Of a DNA stretch of 64,000 nucleotides, positions 15,700 through 24,608 are shown piece after piece (positions within the stretch are counted from its first letter, which is position 1; every line of letters begins with the position of its first letter). The DNA comes from Marinibacterium profundimaris (GTDB lineage: Bacteria; Pseudomonadota; Alphaproteobacteria; Rhodobacterales; Rhodobacteraceae): contig NZ_AQQR01000010.1 in the NCBI RefSeq assembly GCF_002210095.1, forward strand, positions 84,072 to 148,071, in the 5' to 3' direction. Under the pieces are notes generated by a model. That model ran no database searches. It was not told the origin of the DNA and was given only the letters and a program-made list of their open reading frames with translations. The position numbers and the translations under genes were made by a program.

Positions 15700-16779
15700 T
15701 CAGGCGGGCGGGGCGACCCAGTAGGCGGACAGGTAGCATTCCGCGCGGGTAAGCTTCTCGGTGCCGCGGATGCGGCTCTTGGCGCGGCGTATGACCGACC
15801 GTTCGGCGGCAACCCAGACAAAGCGGCTGCCCGGCGCCGGCATCTCGATCTGTTCGAGGTGCCGGGCAAGGCTGTCGCCCGTGCTGCGGTCGATCCAGAT
15901 GAGGCGAATGCCCTCCGGGCAGGCGATCGGGCACTGGTCCGTGGCATCGGTGACCTCGATCAGCGCGGTGCCGCGCCGGTCGGGGGCCGAGGTTTCGAGG
16001 ATGCGGCGGATGGCAGGCAGGGCGGTCTCATCCCCGGCGATCAGCAGGTCGCGGCCTTGAGGGAAATCGCCGCCGCCGGGGCCCATGACGCCAATCCGCG
16101 TGCCCGGTGTGACCGTGCGCGCCCATTCGGTCGTCCGTCCGCCGTCATGTTCGAAGACATCGAAAGAAAACCGCTCGGCCTCGGGGTCGAGCGTGACGAA
16201 GGTATAGGCCGCCAGGTGCAGTGCGCGGTCGCCCTCGGGCCAGATCGTGCGGCCGCGATCGTCGATCCGGGGCCATTCGGGCGCGCCGTCCCCGGGGGGC
16301 AGCAGCAGAGAGAAATGCATCCCCCCGCCCGTCGCCAGCGCGGCGGTTCCGGCGCAGTCAAGCTCCACCCGCAGGAAGCGGGGCCCGACCCGCCGGACCG
16401 AGCGCACGGAGGCGTGGTGAAAGCTGGGCGGCGTCGTGTTGCGCGCCACGCGGCCCGTCCAGGCCAGCGCCGCGGCAGCCTCGGGGCAGACATGGTCCAG
16501 CAGAAACTGGGCGTTCTCGCGCGCCTGGTGCAGGCGCAGCTCGGTCTCGGCCTCGATGTGCAGCGTGAAGCCCTCCGCGTCGCGGGTCAGCTTCAGACTT
16601 GCCTCGGGCAGGGTGAGCTGCAAGCGATTGGCCGAGGCGGTGAAATCGACATCGTAGGCGCCGACGTGTTCGGCGCAATGGGCGATCAGATCGGCGGGCA
16701 GCTGCCCGTCATACCGGGCCTCCGAGGTAAGACGCTGGGCCAGGGGAACCTCCGTAACCATTTGAATCCGAACGCGCAT
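15700..16779 (-). CDS. Siderophore-interacting protein with N-terminal DUF2218 domain
   Basis: A 359-residue fusion. Residues about 15-105 are a DUF2218 domain (ARYDGQLPADLIAHCAEHV, then EAETELRLHQARENAQFLLD). Residues about 115-355 are a SIP/ViuB-type FAD-binding ferric-siderophore reductase (FLRVELDC, HLAAYTFVTLDPEAERFSFD, LIAGDETALPAI). It should release iron from imported ferric siderophore in the cytoplasm using NAD(P)H. The fused domain order is seen in other proteobacterial SIPs. It is divergent from the siderophore ABC operon and shares its 210-base promoter region. Start ATG 16779 or 16761 is undecided. Confidence 0.88.
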   Translation of the reverse strand: MRVRIQMVTEVPLAQRLTSEARYDGQLPADLIAHCAEHVGAYDVDFTASANRLQLTLPEASLKLTRDAEGFTLHIEAETELRLHQARENAQFLLDHVCPEAAAALAWTGRVARNTTPPSFHHASVRSVRRVGPRFLRVELDCAGTAALATGGGMHFSLLLPPGDGAPEWPRIDDRGRTIWPEGDRALHLAAYTFVTLDPEAERFSFDVFEHDGGRTTEWARTVTPGTRIGVMGPGGGDFPQGRDLLIAGDETALPAIRRILETSAPDRRGTALIEVTDATDQCPIACPEGIRLIWIDRSTGDSLARHLEQIEMPAPGSRFVWVAAERSVIRRAKSRIRGTEKLTRAECYLSAYWVAPPA

Positions 16780-16989
16780 CTGTCCACGCGCGCGCCGTCC
16801 TGCCTGGACGGACCGGGCCGGAGAGGACCCCCGGAATATGCGGATGATGACGGGTGGCTCGGTCGCTCGACGAGGGAGACGGACGGACCGCGGCTGCCTA
16901 CCGGGCGGTCAGATACAGAAGATGCAGGCGGGCAACAAGCCGTCTTGGCGCCCTTGACGCCCCGGGGAGAACATGGAAAGCCGACGCAA

Positions 16990-18030
16990 ATGCTCAGGAT
17001 TGGTGTCGCAATGGTCCACAGATCTTTTTCCCGGTTTCTGCTTGTCGTCCCGCTTGTGCTGGTCGCGCTTGTCGCCGTGGCATGCCTGGTGCCGGGACAG
17101 GCGAAGGCACAGGAAGAGGGGACATTCCCGATCACCATAGACCATGCCTTCGGAACGACGACCATCCCCGAACAGCCCGAACGCGTGGCGACGGTGGCCT
17201 GGGCCAACCACGAGGTGCCGCTGGCGCTTGGCGTGGTGCCGGTGGGCTTTGCCGCGGCCGGGTTCGGAGACGATGACGGCGACGGGGTCCTCCCGTGGGT
17301 CAGCGCGCGGCTCGATGAACTGGGCGCCGGGGTGCCGGCGCTGTTCGACGAAGGCGACGGGATCGATTTCGAAGCTGTCGCCGCCACCGCGCCGGACGTG
17401 ATCCTTGCGGCCTATTCCGGCCTCAGCCAGGCCGATTACGACACGCTCAGCCTGATCGCCCCGGTCGTCGCCTACCCCGAGGCGCCGTGGTCCACCGACT
17501 GGCGCGAGATGATCCGGCTGAACAGTGCCGGCATGGGCATGGTGGCCGAGGGCGAGGCGCTGATCGACGAGATCGAGGCGCAGATCGCCATGCGGGTCGC
17601 GGACTATCCCGAACTCGACGGCAAGACGGCGATGTTCATCACCCATCTCGATCCGACGGACCTGAGCCTGGTGCGGTTCTACACGGGCAATGACACGCGG
17701 GTGAAATTCTTCGACGACCTTGGCCTGCGCACGCCCGAAAGCGTGGAACAGGTCACGCGCGAGGGGCAATTCTCGGGCGAGGTGAGCGCGGAACAGATCG
17801 ATATCTTCAACGACGTGGACATCTTCGTCTCCTACGGGGGCGCGGCGCTGCTGGAGCCGCTGACGACCAACCCGCTGGCCTCGCGGATGCGGGCGGTGGC
17901 GAACGGCTCGGTGGTGATGCTGGGCAACAGCCCCGTGGCGACGGCCGCCAACCCGACGCCGCTGTCGATCACCTGGGTTCTGGACGACTACCTTGAGATG
18001 CTGGCCGAGGCAGCGCGGAAGGCGGAATGA
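16990..18030 (+). CDS. Iron-siderophore ABC transporter, substrate-binding protein
   Basis: A 346-residue periplasmic binding protein of the FepB/FhuD class. A signal peptide covers about residues 8-40, ending in GQAKA. The characteristic start of the mature part is DHAFGTTTIPEQPERVATVA, followed by PDVILAAYSGLSQADYDTLS. It delivers ferric siderophore to the two membrane subunits encoded next. ATG 16990 (GGAAAG nine bases upstream) and ATG 17011 are both possible; the frame runs much further upstream but that part is antisense to the SIP gene. It overlaps the first permease gene by 4 bases. Confidence 0.9.
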   Translation: MLRIGVAMVHRSFSRFLLVVPLVLVALVAVACLVPGQAKAQEEGTFPITIDHAFGTTTIPEQPERVATVAWANHEVPLALGVVPVGFAAAGFGDDDGDGVLPWVSARLDELGAGVPALFDEGDGIDFEAVAATAPDVILAAYSGLSQADYDTLSLIAPVVAYPEAPWSTDWREMIRLNSAGMGMVAEGEALIDEIEAQIAMRVADYPELDGKTAMFITHLDPTDLSLVRFYTGNDTRVKFFDDLGLRTPESVEQVTREGQFSGEVSAEQIDIFNDVDIFVSYGGAALLEPLTTNPLASRMRAVANGSVVMLGNSPVATAANPTPLSITWVLDDYLEMLAEAARKAE

Positions 18031-19070
18031 CTGGCAGCGCGGGGCTTTCCGACGCGATCGCGGTCGGGCGGCGGCGGGACAGCCTGTCGCGTCTGCTGCG
18101 GCTGGGTCTGCTGATCGCGGCGGTGGCGGGGCTGTGTGTGCTGTCGGTGGCCGTGGGCACGCGGCCCGTGGGCTGGGCCGAGATCCTGTCGGGCGTGCAG
18201 GGCCATGTCGAGACCATCGGCGAGGCGGCGGTGGCCCTGCGGGTGCCGCGCACGCTGCTGGCTTTGCTGGCCGGGGCGGCTCTGGGGCTGTCGGGGGCGA
18301 TCATGCAGGGCGTCACGCGCAATCCGCTGGCCGATCCGGGGATCCTGGGCGTCAATTCCGGCGCGGCGCTGGCGGTAGTGATCGGGATGGCCTGGTTCGG
18401 GATGGACTCAGCCGCGATCTATGTCTGGGTGGCGATCCTTGGGGCCGCAGTGACGGCGGTCTTCGTCTATGCCATCGGCTCGCTGGGCCGCGGCGGGGCG
18501 ACGCCGCTGAAACTGGCGCTGGCTGGGGCGGCAACCTCGATTGCGCTGTCGTGTTTCACCATAGCCGTGGTGCTGCCGCGCAACGACATCGCCGGGGGCG
18601 TGCGGGCCTGGCAGATCGGCGGCGTCGGGGGCGCGACCTACGGGTCGATCTGGCTGGTAATGCCCTTCCTTGTCGTGGGCTTCGCGATCAGCCTGCTGTC
18701 GGCGCGGCGGCTGAACTCGCTGGCCCTGGGCGACGAACTGGCCGCCGGGCTGGGCGAGAACGTGGCCGTGGCGCGCGGCATGGCGGCGCTTGGCGCGATC
18801 CTTCTGTGCGGAGCGACGACGGCGGCCTGCGGGCCGATCGGCTTCGTCGGGCTGGTAGTGCCGCATCTGTGCCGCCTGCTGGTAGGCGTCGACCACCGCT
18901 GGCTGCTGCCGGTCTCGGCGCTTGGCGGCGCCGGGCTGCTGCTGCTGGCCGACGTGGCCGGGCGGATCGTCGCGCGGCCGAGCGAGTTGGCCGTGGGCGT
19001 CGTCACCGCTTTCATCGGGGCGCCGTTCTTCATCTGGATCGTCCGCCGGCAGAAGGTGTGGGAGCTGTGA
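18027..19070 (+). CDS. FecCD-family iron-siderophore ABC permease 1
   Basis: A 347-residue FecCD/BtuC-type permease with about nine to ten hydrophobic helices. Family motifs are VPRTLLALLAGAALGLSGAI near residue 72, GVTRNPLADPGILGVNSGAA near 93 and GPIGFVGLVVPHLCRLLVG near 270. It starts with ATGA overlapping the binding-protein stop and ends overlapping the GTG of the next permease. It forms a heterodimeric channel with permease 2. Confidence 0.92.
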   Translation: MTGSAGLSDAIAVGRRRDSLSRLLRLGLLIAAVAGLCVLSVAVGTRPVGWAEILSGVQGHVETIGEAAVALRVPRTLLALLAGAALGLSGAIMQGVTRNPLADPGILGVNSGAALAVVIGMAWFGMDSAAIYVWVAILGAAVTAVFVYAIGSLGRGGATPLKLALAGAATSIALSCFTIAVVLPRNDIAGGVRAWQIGGVGGATYGSIWLVMPFLVVGFAISLLSARRLNSLALGDELAAGLGENVAVARGMAALGAILLCGATTAACGPIGFVGLVVPHLCRLLVGVDHRWLLPVSALGGAGLLLLADVAGRIVARPSELAVGVVTAFIGAPFFIWIVRRQKVWEL

Positions 19071-20110
19071 GCGCCGGGGAACCCGCGCTTTCCGCCGCCG
19101 TCGCGGCCGGCCGCCGCCGTCGCGCGGGGGCATGGCGCAGGGTGGTGGCGGGGCTGGTGCTGATCGTTCTGGCGGGGGTGGCACTTACGCTGATGCTGGG
19201 CCAGTCCTTCACCCCTCCGGGCGACGTGCTGCGGGTGCTGACGGGGCAGGAGGTGCCGGGCGCAAGCTTCACCGTCGGCCACCTGCGCCTGCCGCGCGCG
19301 GTGCTGTCGGTTCTGGTGGGGATGAGTTTCGGCCTGGGCGGCGTGGCCTTCCAGATCATGCTGCGCAACCCTTTGGCCAGCCCCGACATCATCGGTGTCA
19401 GCTCGGGCGCCAGCGCGGCGGCCGTCTTCGCCATCGTGGTCCTGCAGATGGACGGGCCCATGGTGCCGGCGGTCTCGGTGGCCGCCGGGCTGGGCGTCGC
19501 GCTGCTGATCTACGCGCTGGCCTGGAAGGACGGGGTGACCGGCGCGCGGCTGATCCTGATCGGCATCGGCATGGCCGCGATGATCGACAGCTTCATCGCC
19601 TATGTCCTGTCGCGCGCGCCCTCGTGGGATCTGCAGGAGGCGATGCGCTGGCTGACGGGCAGCGTCAACGGCGCGCGGATGGAGCAGGCGCTGCCCGTGC
19701 TGGTCTCGCTGCTGGTCTTCGGCGGTCTGTTGCTGAGCCGGGCGCGCGATCTCGAGGCGCTGCGCATGGGCGAGGAGGCCGCCGCCGCCCTTGGGGTGAA
19801 GGTGGGGCTGACGCGGGTGACGGTGATCGTCGCTGCGGTCTGCATGATCGCGGTGGCCACGGCATCTGTCGGGCCGATCGCCTTCTTGGCGTTCCTGTCG
19901 GGGCCGATCGCGTCGCGGATCGTCGGGCCGAACGGGTCGATCCTGATCCCGGCGGCGCTGACCGGTGCCTGCCTTGTCCTGGTGGGGGACTACATCGGCC
20001 AGTTCCTGCTGCCCGGCCGTTACCCGGTGGGCGTCGTGACCGGGGCGCTCGGCGCGCCCTACCTGATTTACCTGATCATCCGCGTAAACCGCGGGGGAGG
20101 GGCCCTATGA
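19067..20110 (+). CDS. FecCD-family iron-siderophore ABC permease 2
   Basis: A 347-residue FecCD permease. The GTG at 19067 overlaps the preceding stop as GTGA and gives a protein of family length; the frame is open far upstream only because it shadows permease 1. Motifs are LPRAVLSVLVGMSFGLGGVA, LRNPLASPDIIGVSSGASAA and GPIAFLAFLSGPIASRIVG. It overlaps the ATPase gene by 4 bases. Confidence 0.92.
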   Translation: MSAGEPALSAAVAAGRRRRAGAWRRVVAGLVLIVLAGVALTLMLGQSFTPPGDVLRVLTGQEVPGASFTVGHLRLPRAVLSVLVGMSFGLGGVAFQIMLRNPLASPDIIGVSSGASAAAVFAIVVLQMDGPMVPAVSVAAGLGVALLIYALAWKDGVTGARLILIGIGMAAMIDSFIAYVLSRAPSWDLQEAMRWLTGSVNGARMEQALPVLVSLLVFGGLLLSRARDLEALRMGEEAAAALGVKVGLTRVTVIVAAVCMIAVATASVGPIAFLAFLSGPIASRIVGPNGSILIPAALTGACLVLVGDYIGQFLLPGRYPVGVVTGALGAPYLIYLIIRVNRGGGAL

Positions 20111-20931
20111 CCGTTTCGCACGAGCTTGCCATCGAGGCGCTGGCCGCAGGCTATGGCGACCGCCCGATCCTGCAGGGGCTGGACCTGACGATCGCGCCGG
20201 GGCGGATCACCTCGATCGTCGGCGCCAACGCCTGCGGTAAGTCCACCCTGCTGCGCACGATCTCGCGGCTGCTGTCGCCAAGCGCGGGGCAGGTGCTGCT
20301 GGACGGCCGCTCGGTGCATCGCAGCCCCACGCGAGAGCTAGCGCGCACGCTGGGCCTGTTGCCGCAGACGCCGGTCGCGCCCGAGGGGATCACGGTGGCC
20401 GACCTGGTCAGCCGGGGGCGGCATCCGCATCACGGGATCCTGTCGCGCTGGACGTCGGCCGACGATGCCGCCGTGGCGACCGCGCTTGAGGTCACGCGCA
20501 CCGCCAACCTGGCCGACCGCGCAGTCGATGAGCTTTCGGGCGGGCAGCGGCAACGCGCCTGGATCGCCATGGCGCTGGCGCAGGAGACGGATGTGCTGCT
20601 GCTGGACGAGCCCACGACCTACCTTGATGTCAGTCACCAGGTCGAGGTTCTGGACCTGCTGACCGACCTGAACCAGGCACGCGGCATAACCATCGTGATG
20701 GTGCTGCACGATCTGAACATGGCCGCGCGCTATTCCGACCGCCTGGTGGCGATGGCGCAGGGCCGGGTGCATGCCCATGGCACGCCCGAGGATGTGCTGA
20801 GCGAGGCGACCATCCGGCAGGTCTTTGGCCTGCGCTGCCGGGTCATCCCCGATCCGGTCTCGGGCAAGCCGATGATGCTGCCCATCGGGCGGCACCGGCT
20901 GGCGGATCCGGATGCGGAAAGCGCCGCCTGA
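20107..20931 (+). CDS. Iron-siderophore ABC transporter ATPase (FepC-like)
   Basis: A 274-residue ABC ATPase with Walker A GANACGKST (39-47), signature LSGGQ (143-147), Walker B LLLDEP (164-169) and switch His in VMVLHDLN. It energises the FecCD importer and is the last gene of the four-gene unit, all joined by 4-base overlaps. Similarity to FepC/FhuC-type ATPases is general. The TonB-dependent receptor follows after 160 bases with its own probable promoter. Confidence 0.93.
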   Translation: MTVSHELAIEALAAGYGDRPILQGLDLTIAPGRITSIVGANACGKSTLLRTISRLLSPSAGQVLLDGRSVHRSPTRELARTLGLLPQTPVAPEGITVADLVSRGRHPHHGILSRWTSADDAAVATALEVTRTANLADRAVDELSGGQRQRAWIAMALAQETDVLLLDEPTTYLDVSHQVEVLDLLTDLNQARGITIVMVLHDLNMAARYSDRLVAMAQGRVHAHGTPEDVLSEATIRQVFGLRCRVIPDPVSGKPMMLPIGRHRLADPDAESAA

Positions 20932-20985
20932 CGCGGGCCCAACTGTGCCAGGTGTGATTGGAAGGCAACGGCATTGGCCTTGCCA

Positions 20986-21022
20986 GGCAATTAGTTGACA
21001 AATTTACTTTGGATTAATTGCC
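20986..21022. promoter_or_regulatory. Inverted repeat GGCAATTA/TAATTGCC before the TonB receptor gene
   Basis: Perfect 8-base arms at 20986-20993 and 21015-21022 surround TTGACA (20995-21000) and an AT-rich stretch, 70-105 bases before the receptor start. This is a likely promoter/operator, probably iron-responsive. It does not obviously match the Fur, Irr or RirA consensus known to me. Confidence 0.45.
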
Positions 21023-21091
21023 TTCCGCATGTAACCCCCTTATCCCCTCCTGCGGGAACACTACAAGTTTACTCAGGTAAGGAATTCACGG

Positions 21092-23227
21092 ATGGGGGAT
21101 ATCCACCACTCCCGGCGCGCGCGCGGGCGTCGGACGGCAGCGCTGCTGTGCTGCTCGGCCCTGGTCGCCGTTCCGGCCGTCGCGCAGGCGCAGGACATGG
21201 AAGACACGTTCGAGGACTCGGGCCAGCACCTTGGCACGATCTTCATCGACACGCAGGAAAACAGCGATGACGACGCCAATTCGGTCGTCGCGCAGGAACT
21301 TTGGGTCGGCGGCAAGGTCGCGACCAGCATCCTGGACACCCCGGCGTCGGTTTCGGTCATCACCTCGAAGGAGATCGAGGAGCGCGACGCGGACACCACC
21401 GAGAAGGTGCTGGAATACACCGCCGGCGTGCACACCGATTTCTACGGCACAGACGACCGCAACGATTACTTCACCATCCGCGGCTTCCAGGCGACGACCT
21501 ACCGCGATGGCCTGACGCTGGGCTCCATGCGCGGCGTGCGCGAAGAGCCCTTTGCCTACGAGCGGGTCGAGGTGCTGCGCGGCGCGAATTCCACCCTCTT
21601 TGGCGTCGCCGATCCCGGCGGTTCGGTGAACTTCGTCACCAAGACTCCCCGGTTCCAGCAGTTCGGCCAGGCCTATGCGACCTACGGGTCCTGGGATCAC
21701 GCCGAGGTCGGTTTCGATTTCGGCGACACGGTGAACGAGGAGGGCACGCTGGCCTACCGTTTCACCGGCAAGGTCAAGAGCAGCGACCTGGAATACGACT
21801 ATTCCCGGGATGACGAGACCTTCTTCATGGGCGGCCTGACCTGGCAGCCGACGGCCTATACCACGATCTCTGTCGTGGCGGATTACCTCAACCGCGACGG
21901 CACGCCCAACAGCGGCGGCTATCCGCTGGATCGCGAATACGACCGCAGCGACTTCTTCGGCGAGCCCGATTTCAACTACCATGATGTCGAGCGGACCACC
22001 GTCACCGCGATGCTGAACCACGATTTCGGCTATGGCCTGACGCTGCAGGCGAATCTGCGCTACAGCGATCTGACGGACGATTTCGGCTATGTGTATCTCT
22101 ATGACTATGCCGGGCGCACCGGCGACATGGTCGACCGCTACTACTTCGGCACGGACAACACCGCCGAGGAGCTGATCGGCAACGCGATCCTGCAGTACGA
22201 TGCCAATTTCGGCCGCTTCGACAGCCGCACGCTGGCGGGGGTCGAGTTCCGCGACGCGACGACGACGAATGCGAACATCTACGGCACCGCCGCGCCGATC
22301 AACGTGACCGATCCGGTCTACACCGGCGCGCCGGCGGACCCCTATGTCTATGGCGAGGATCACAACGAATACTCCACGCAATCGGTCTTCGTGCAGCAGA
22401 ACATGTCGCTGGACGACCGGTTCATCGCCACCGTCGGCCTGCGCCAGGACTGGCTGGACCTGTCGAGCCGCGGAACGAGCTATGGCGTGGCCTTCGACGA
22501 CAGCGACGATTTCTCCGAAAGCTCGGTCCGGGGTGCTTTGACCTACAAGGTCACCGAAGAGATCTCGACCTATTTATCCTACGTGGAATCGGTGGCGCCG
22601 CCGTCGATCGGCGTCACGCCCGAGCGCGGGGAGCAATACGAGGTCGGCGTGAAATACGCGCCCATGGGGATGAACGCGCTGTTCTCGGCCTCGGTCTACG
22701 ACCTGACGCGGAAGGACCTGACCATCGCCGTTGTCCAGCCCAGCGGCGTGATCGAGCGCGAGGTCGTGGGGGAATCGCGGGTTCGGGGTATCGACCTGGA
22801 GGCCAAGGCCGAGGTCATGGAGAACCTCAGCGTCATCGGCGCCTTCTCCTACATGAAATCGGACGTGGTCGAGGGCACGCTGCGCGACGGCACATCGATT
22901 TCGGGCAATGAGTTCGCGCAGGTGCCGAACCAGCTGGCCTCGCTCTGGGCGAATTACACATTGCCGGGCACCGGCACGCGTGGCGACATGAGCTTCGGGC
23001 TCGGCGCGCGGTTCACCGGGTCGTATTTCTTCGACGCGGCGAACACGGCCAAGAGCGAGTCGGCGGTGATCTTCGACGCCGCTTTCGGCTACGAGGTGCT
23101 GGAGAACCTGGACCTTGCGGTGAACGTGTCGAACCTGCTGAACGAACAGCACGTGGTGGGGTCGGGCACGGCCGATTACTACAACCCGGGGCGCGAGATC
23201 ACGGTGACCCTGCGCCATACCTGGTAA
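21092..23227 (+). CDS. TonB-dependent siderophore receptor
   Basis: A 711-residue outer-membrane receptor. A signal peptide (about 1-31, ending AVAQAQD) is followed by a plug domain (about 65-170: TPASVSVITSKEIEERDAD, then FTIRGFQATTYRDGL and ERVEVLRGANSTLFGVADPG) and a beta-barrel ending in a terminal aromatic residue (TLRHTW). It imports ferric siderophore into the periplasm for the ABC system encoded just upstream. Siderophore class is not readable from sequence. No biosynthesis genes are present, so it may serve uptake of foreign siderophores. Confidence 0.93.
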   Translation: MGDIHHSRRARGRRTAALLCCSALVAVPAVAQAQDMEDTFEDSGQHLGTIFIDTQENSDDDANSVVAQELWVGGKVATSILDTPASVSVITSKEIEERDADTTEKVLEYTAGVHTDFYGTDDRNDYFTIRGFQATTYRDGLTLGSMRGVREEPFAYERVEVLRGANSTLFGVADPGGSVNFVTKTPRFQQFGQAYATYGSWDHAEVGFDFGDTVNEEGTLAYRFTGKVKSSDLEYDYSRDDETFFMGGLTWQPTAYTTISVVADYLNRDGTPNSGGYPLDREYDRSDFFGEPDFNYHDVERTTVTAMLNHDFGYGLTLQANLRYSDLTDDFGYVYLYDYAGRTGDMVDRYYFGTDNTAEELIGNAILQYDANFGRFDSRTLAGVEFRDATTTNANIYGTAAPINVTDPVYTGAPADPYVYGEDHNEYSTQSVFVQQNMSLDDRFIATVGLRQDWLDLSSRGTSYGVAFDDSDDFSESSVRGALTYKVTEEISTYLSYVESVAPPSIGVTPERGEQYEVGVKYAPMGMNALFSASVYDLTRKDLTIAVVQPSGVIEREVVGESRVRGIDLEAKAEVMENLSVIGAFSYMKSDVVEGTLRDGTSISGNEFAQVPNQLASLWANYTLPGTGTRGDMSFGLGARFTGSYFFDAANTAKSESAVIFDAAFGYEVLENLDLAVNVSNLLNEQHVVGSGTADYYNPGREITVTLRHTW

Positions 23228-23373
23228 GACCGTCACGAGAGACGAGAAACGAGAGGCGGGAGCGGCGCGGCTGCTCCTGTCTGCACCGTCGGCGGGGCAG
23301 GTTGCCGGAAGACACCACCGACCAACCCGCGCCCGGGTTGCAAATCCGGCCCCGCCGGTTAGACTGGGGCGCC

Positions 23374-23727
23374 ATGCGGACACTCGACAACATCCTTTCC
23401 GACCGTGGATCGAAATACGCGGTCACCGGCGGGCCCTGCACCTCGGAGGAGGAGGCGAAGGCCATGGTGGCCGAGCTGAAGCGCAGGAAGAAGTTCGCCA
23501 AGGCCACGCATCACAGCTGGGGCCTGCTGACAGCAATGGGGCCGATCAAGAACGACGACGGCGAAAGCGGTGCGGGCAATGTCATCCTGCGCATGCTCGA
23601 GCGGGAAGAGCTGCGCGACCACGTGGTGATCGTGACCCGCTGGTACGGGGGCAAGCACCTGGGCGGCGACCGGTTCCGCCACGTGCAGACCGCGACGCGC
23701 GCCTACCTGGAGACGCTGGAAGGTTAG
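23374..23727 (+). CDS. YigZ/IMPACT N-terminal-domain (UPF0029) protein
   Basis: A 117-residue single-domain protein with the UPF0029 signature (KRRKKFAKATHHSWGLLTA, DDGESGAGNVILRML and VVIVTRWYGGKHLGGDRFRH). In YigZ this domain is followed by a second C-terminal domain that is missing here. The function is not firmly known; IMPACT-family proteins bind ribosome- or kinase-associated partners. Start ATG 23374 is at the first conserved residues; an upstream in-frame ATG at 23302 adds unconserved sequence. It converges with the next gene and overlaps it by 4 bases. Confidence 0.8.
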   Translation: MRTLDNILSDRGSKYAVTGGPCTSEEEAKAMVAELKRRKKFAKATHHSWGLLTAMGPIKNDDGESGAGNVILRMLEREELRDHVVIVTRWYGGKHLGGDRFRHVQTATRAYLETLEG

Positions 23728-24125
23728 CGCGGCCCGTTCGGACGGCTGAGCACGTAGGCGGCCGCGTCCGAGAGGCAGAGAGCCTGGATGATCAGCACCT
23801 TGCCCGAGACGCCGAGGACGAGCGACAGCAGAAAGGCCGCCGCCATCATCCCCACCGCCAGCCGTTTGTAGCGCGGCGCGATGGCGCCGTGGGCGCGCCA
23901 GTCGGCGATCATCGGGCCGAAGGTGGGGCTGTCCTTCAGCCATTGTTCCAGCCGGGGGGAGCTTTTGCCATAGGCGAAGGCCGAGAGGATCACGAAGGGC
24001 GTTGTTGGCAGGATCGGCAGCACGGCGCCAATCGCCCCAAGCGCGAGGCTGATGCTGCCCAGGCAGAACCAGAGGATCCGTGCCGGGCCATATCCGTTCT
24101 CCGGCAGGGCCATCGCATGGCACAT
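23724..24125 (-). CDS. DUF454 (YbaN-family) inner-membrane protein
   Basis: A 133-residue protein with the DUF454 pattern LGSISLALGAIGAVLPILPT followed by TPFVILSAFAYGKSSPR and a second hydrophobic pair at about residues 90-120. YbaN-type proteins are small membrane proteins of unknown role. ATG 24125 or 24113 could be the start; neither has a clear ribosome-binding site. Confidence 0.8.
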   Translation of the reverse strand: MCHAMALPENGYGPARILWFCLGSISLALGAIGAVLPILPTTPFVILSAFAYGKSSPRLEQWLKDSPTFGPMIADWRAHGAIAPRYKRLAVGMMAAAFLLSLVLGVSGKVLIIQALCLSDAAAYVLSRPNGPR

Positions 24126-24170
24126 AGCACGGGCAGGCCCCGGGTCACCATCGGGCCCGACGTCGCGGGA

Positions 24171-24596
24171 TCAGCGGATCACCAGCACCGACTGGTTGGC
24201 GTGGCGGACCACCCGGGCTGCGTTGGGGCCGACAAGGTAATCCTTGAACTCGGGCCGGTGGGCGCCGACGACGATCGTGTCGGCCTCGATCTCGTCCGCG
24301 GTGCGGATGATCCGGTCATAGATCGTGCCCTGCACCACGTGCATCCGCTCGGCCGGCAGGTCGGGCAGCTGGTCATTCGCGAAGTCCAGCAGCGCGGCCT
24401 TGGCCTCGGTCAGGATCCGGTCCTCCAGCGACTGGCCGATGGAGGCGCCGACGATGGCCATGCCGCTGTCCGGGATCACGTTGACCACGTGCAGCTCTCC
24501 GCCCGATTGCGCGATGAGACTGAGCGCCGCCTTCGCCGCCCGCCGGGCGCCTTCGGTTTCGTTCAGATCGATCGCAAGTAGCACCCTGGAAAACAT
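24171..24596 (-). CDS. Universal stress protein UspA family
   Basis: A 141-residue single-domain Usp. It opens with FSRVLLAIDLNETEGARRAA and ends VRHANQSVLVIR. The ATP-binding loop G-x2-G-x9-G-S/T appears altered: GAHRPEFKDYLVGPN lacks the second glycine and has Pro after the last one, so nucleotide binding may be changed. It begins 12 bases after the stop of the fused TRAP permease and is co-directional. Usp proteins encoded with TRAP transporters (such as TeaD) are known to modulate transport. Confidence 0.85.
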   Translation of the reverse strand: MFSRVLLAIDLNETEGARRAAKAALSLIAQSGGELHVVNVIPDSGMAIVGASIGQSLEDRILTEAKAALLDFANDQLPDLPAERMHVVQGTIYDRIIRTADEIEADTIVVGAHRPEFKDYLVGPNAARVVRHANQSVLVIR

Positions 24597-24608
24597 CGCG
24601 CTTCCTCC

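Noticed and set aside
15643..16989. Upstream extension of the siderophore-binding-protein frame
   Set aside because: The frame is open but antisense to the SIP gene; the signal peptide begins near 16990-17011.
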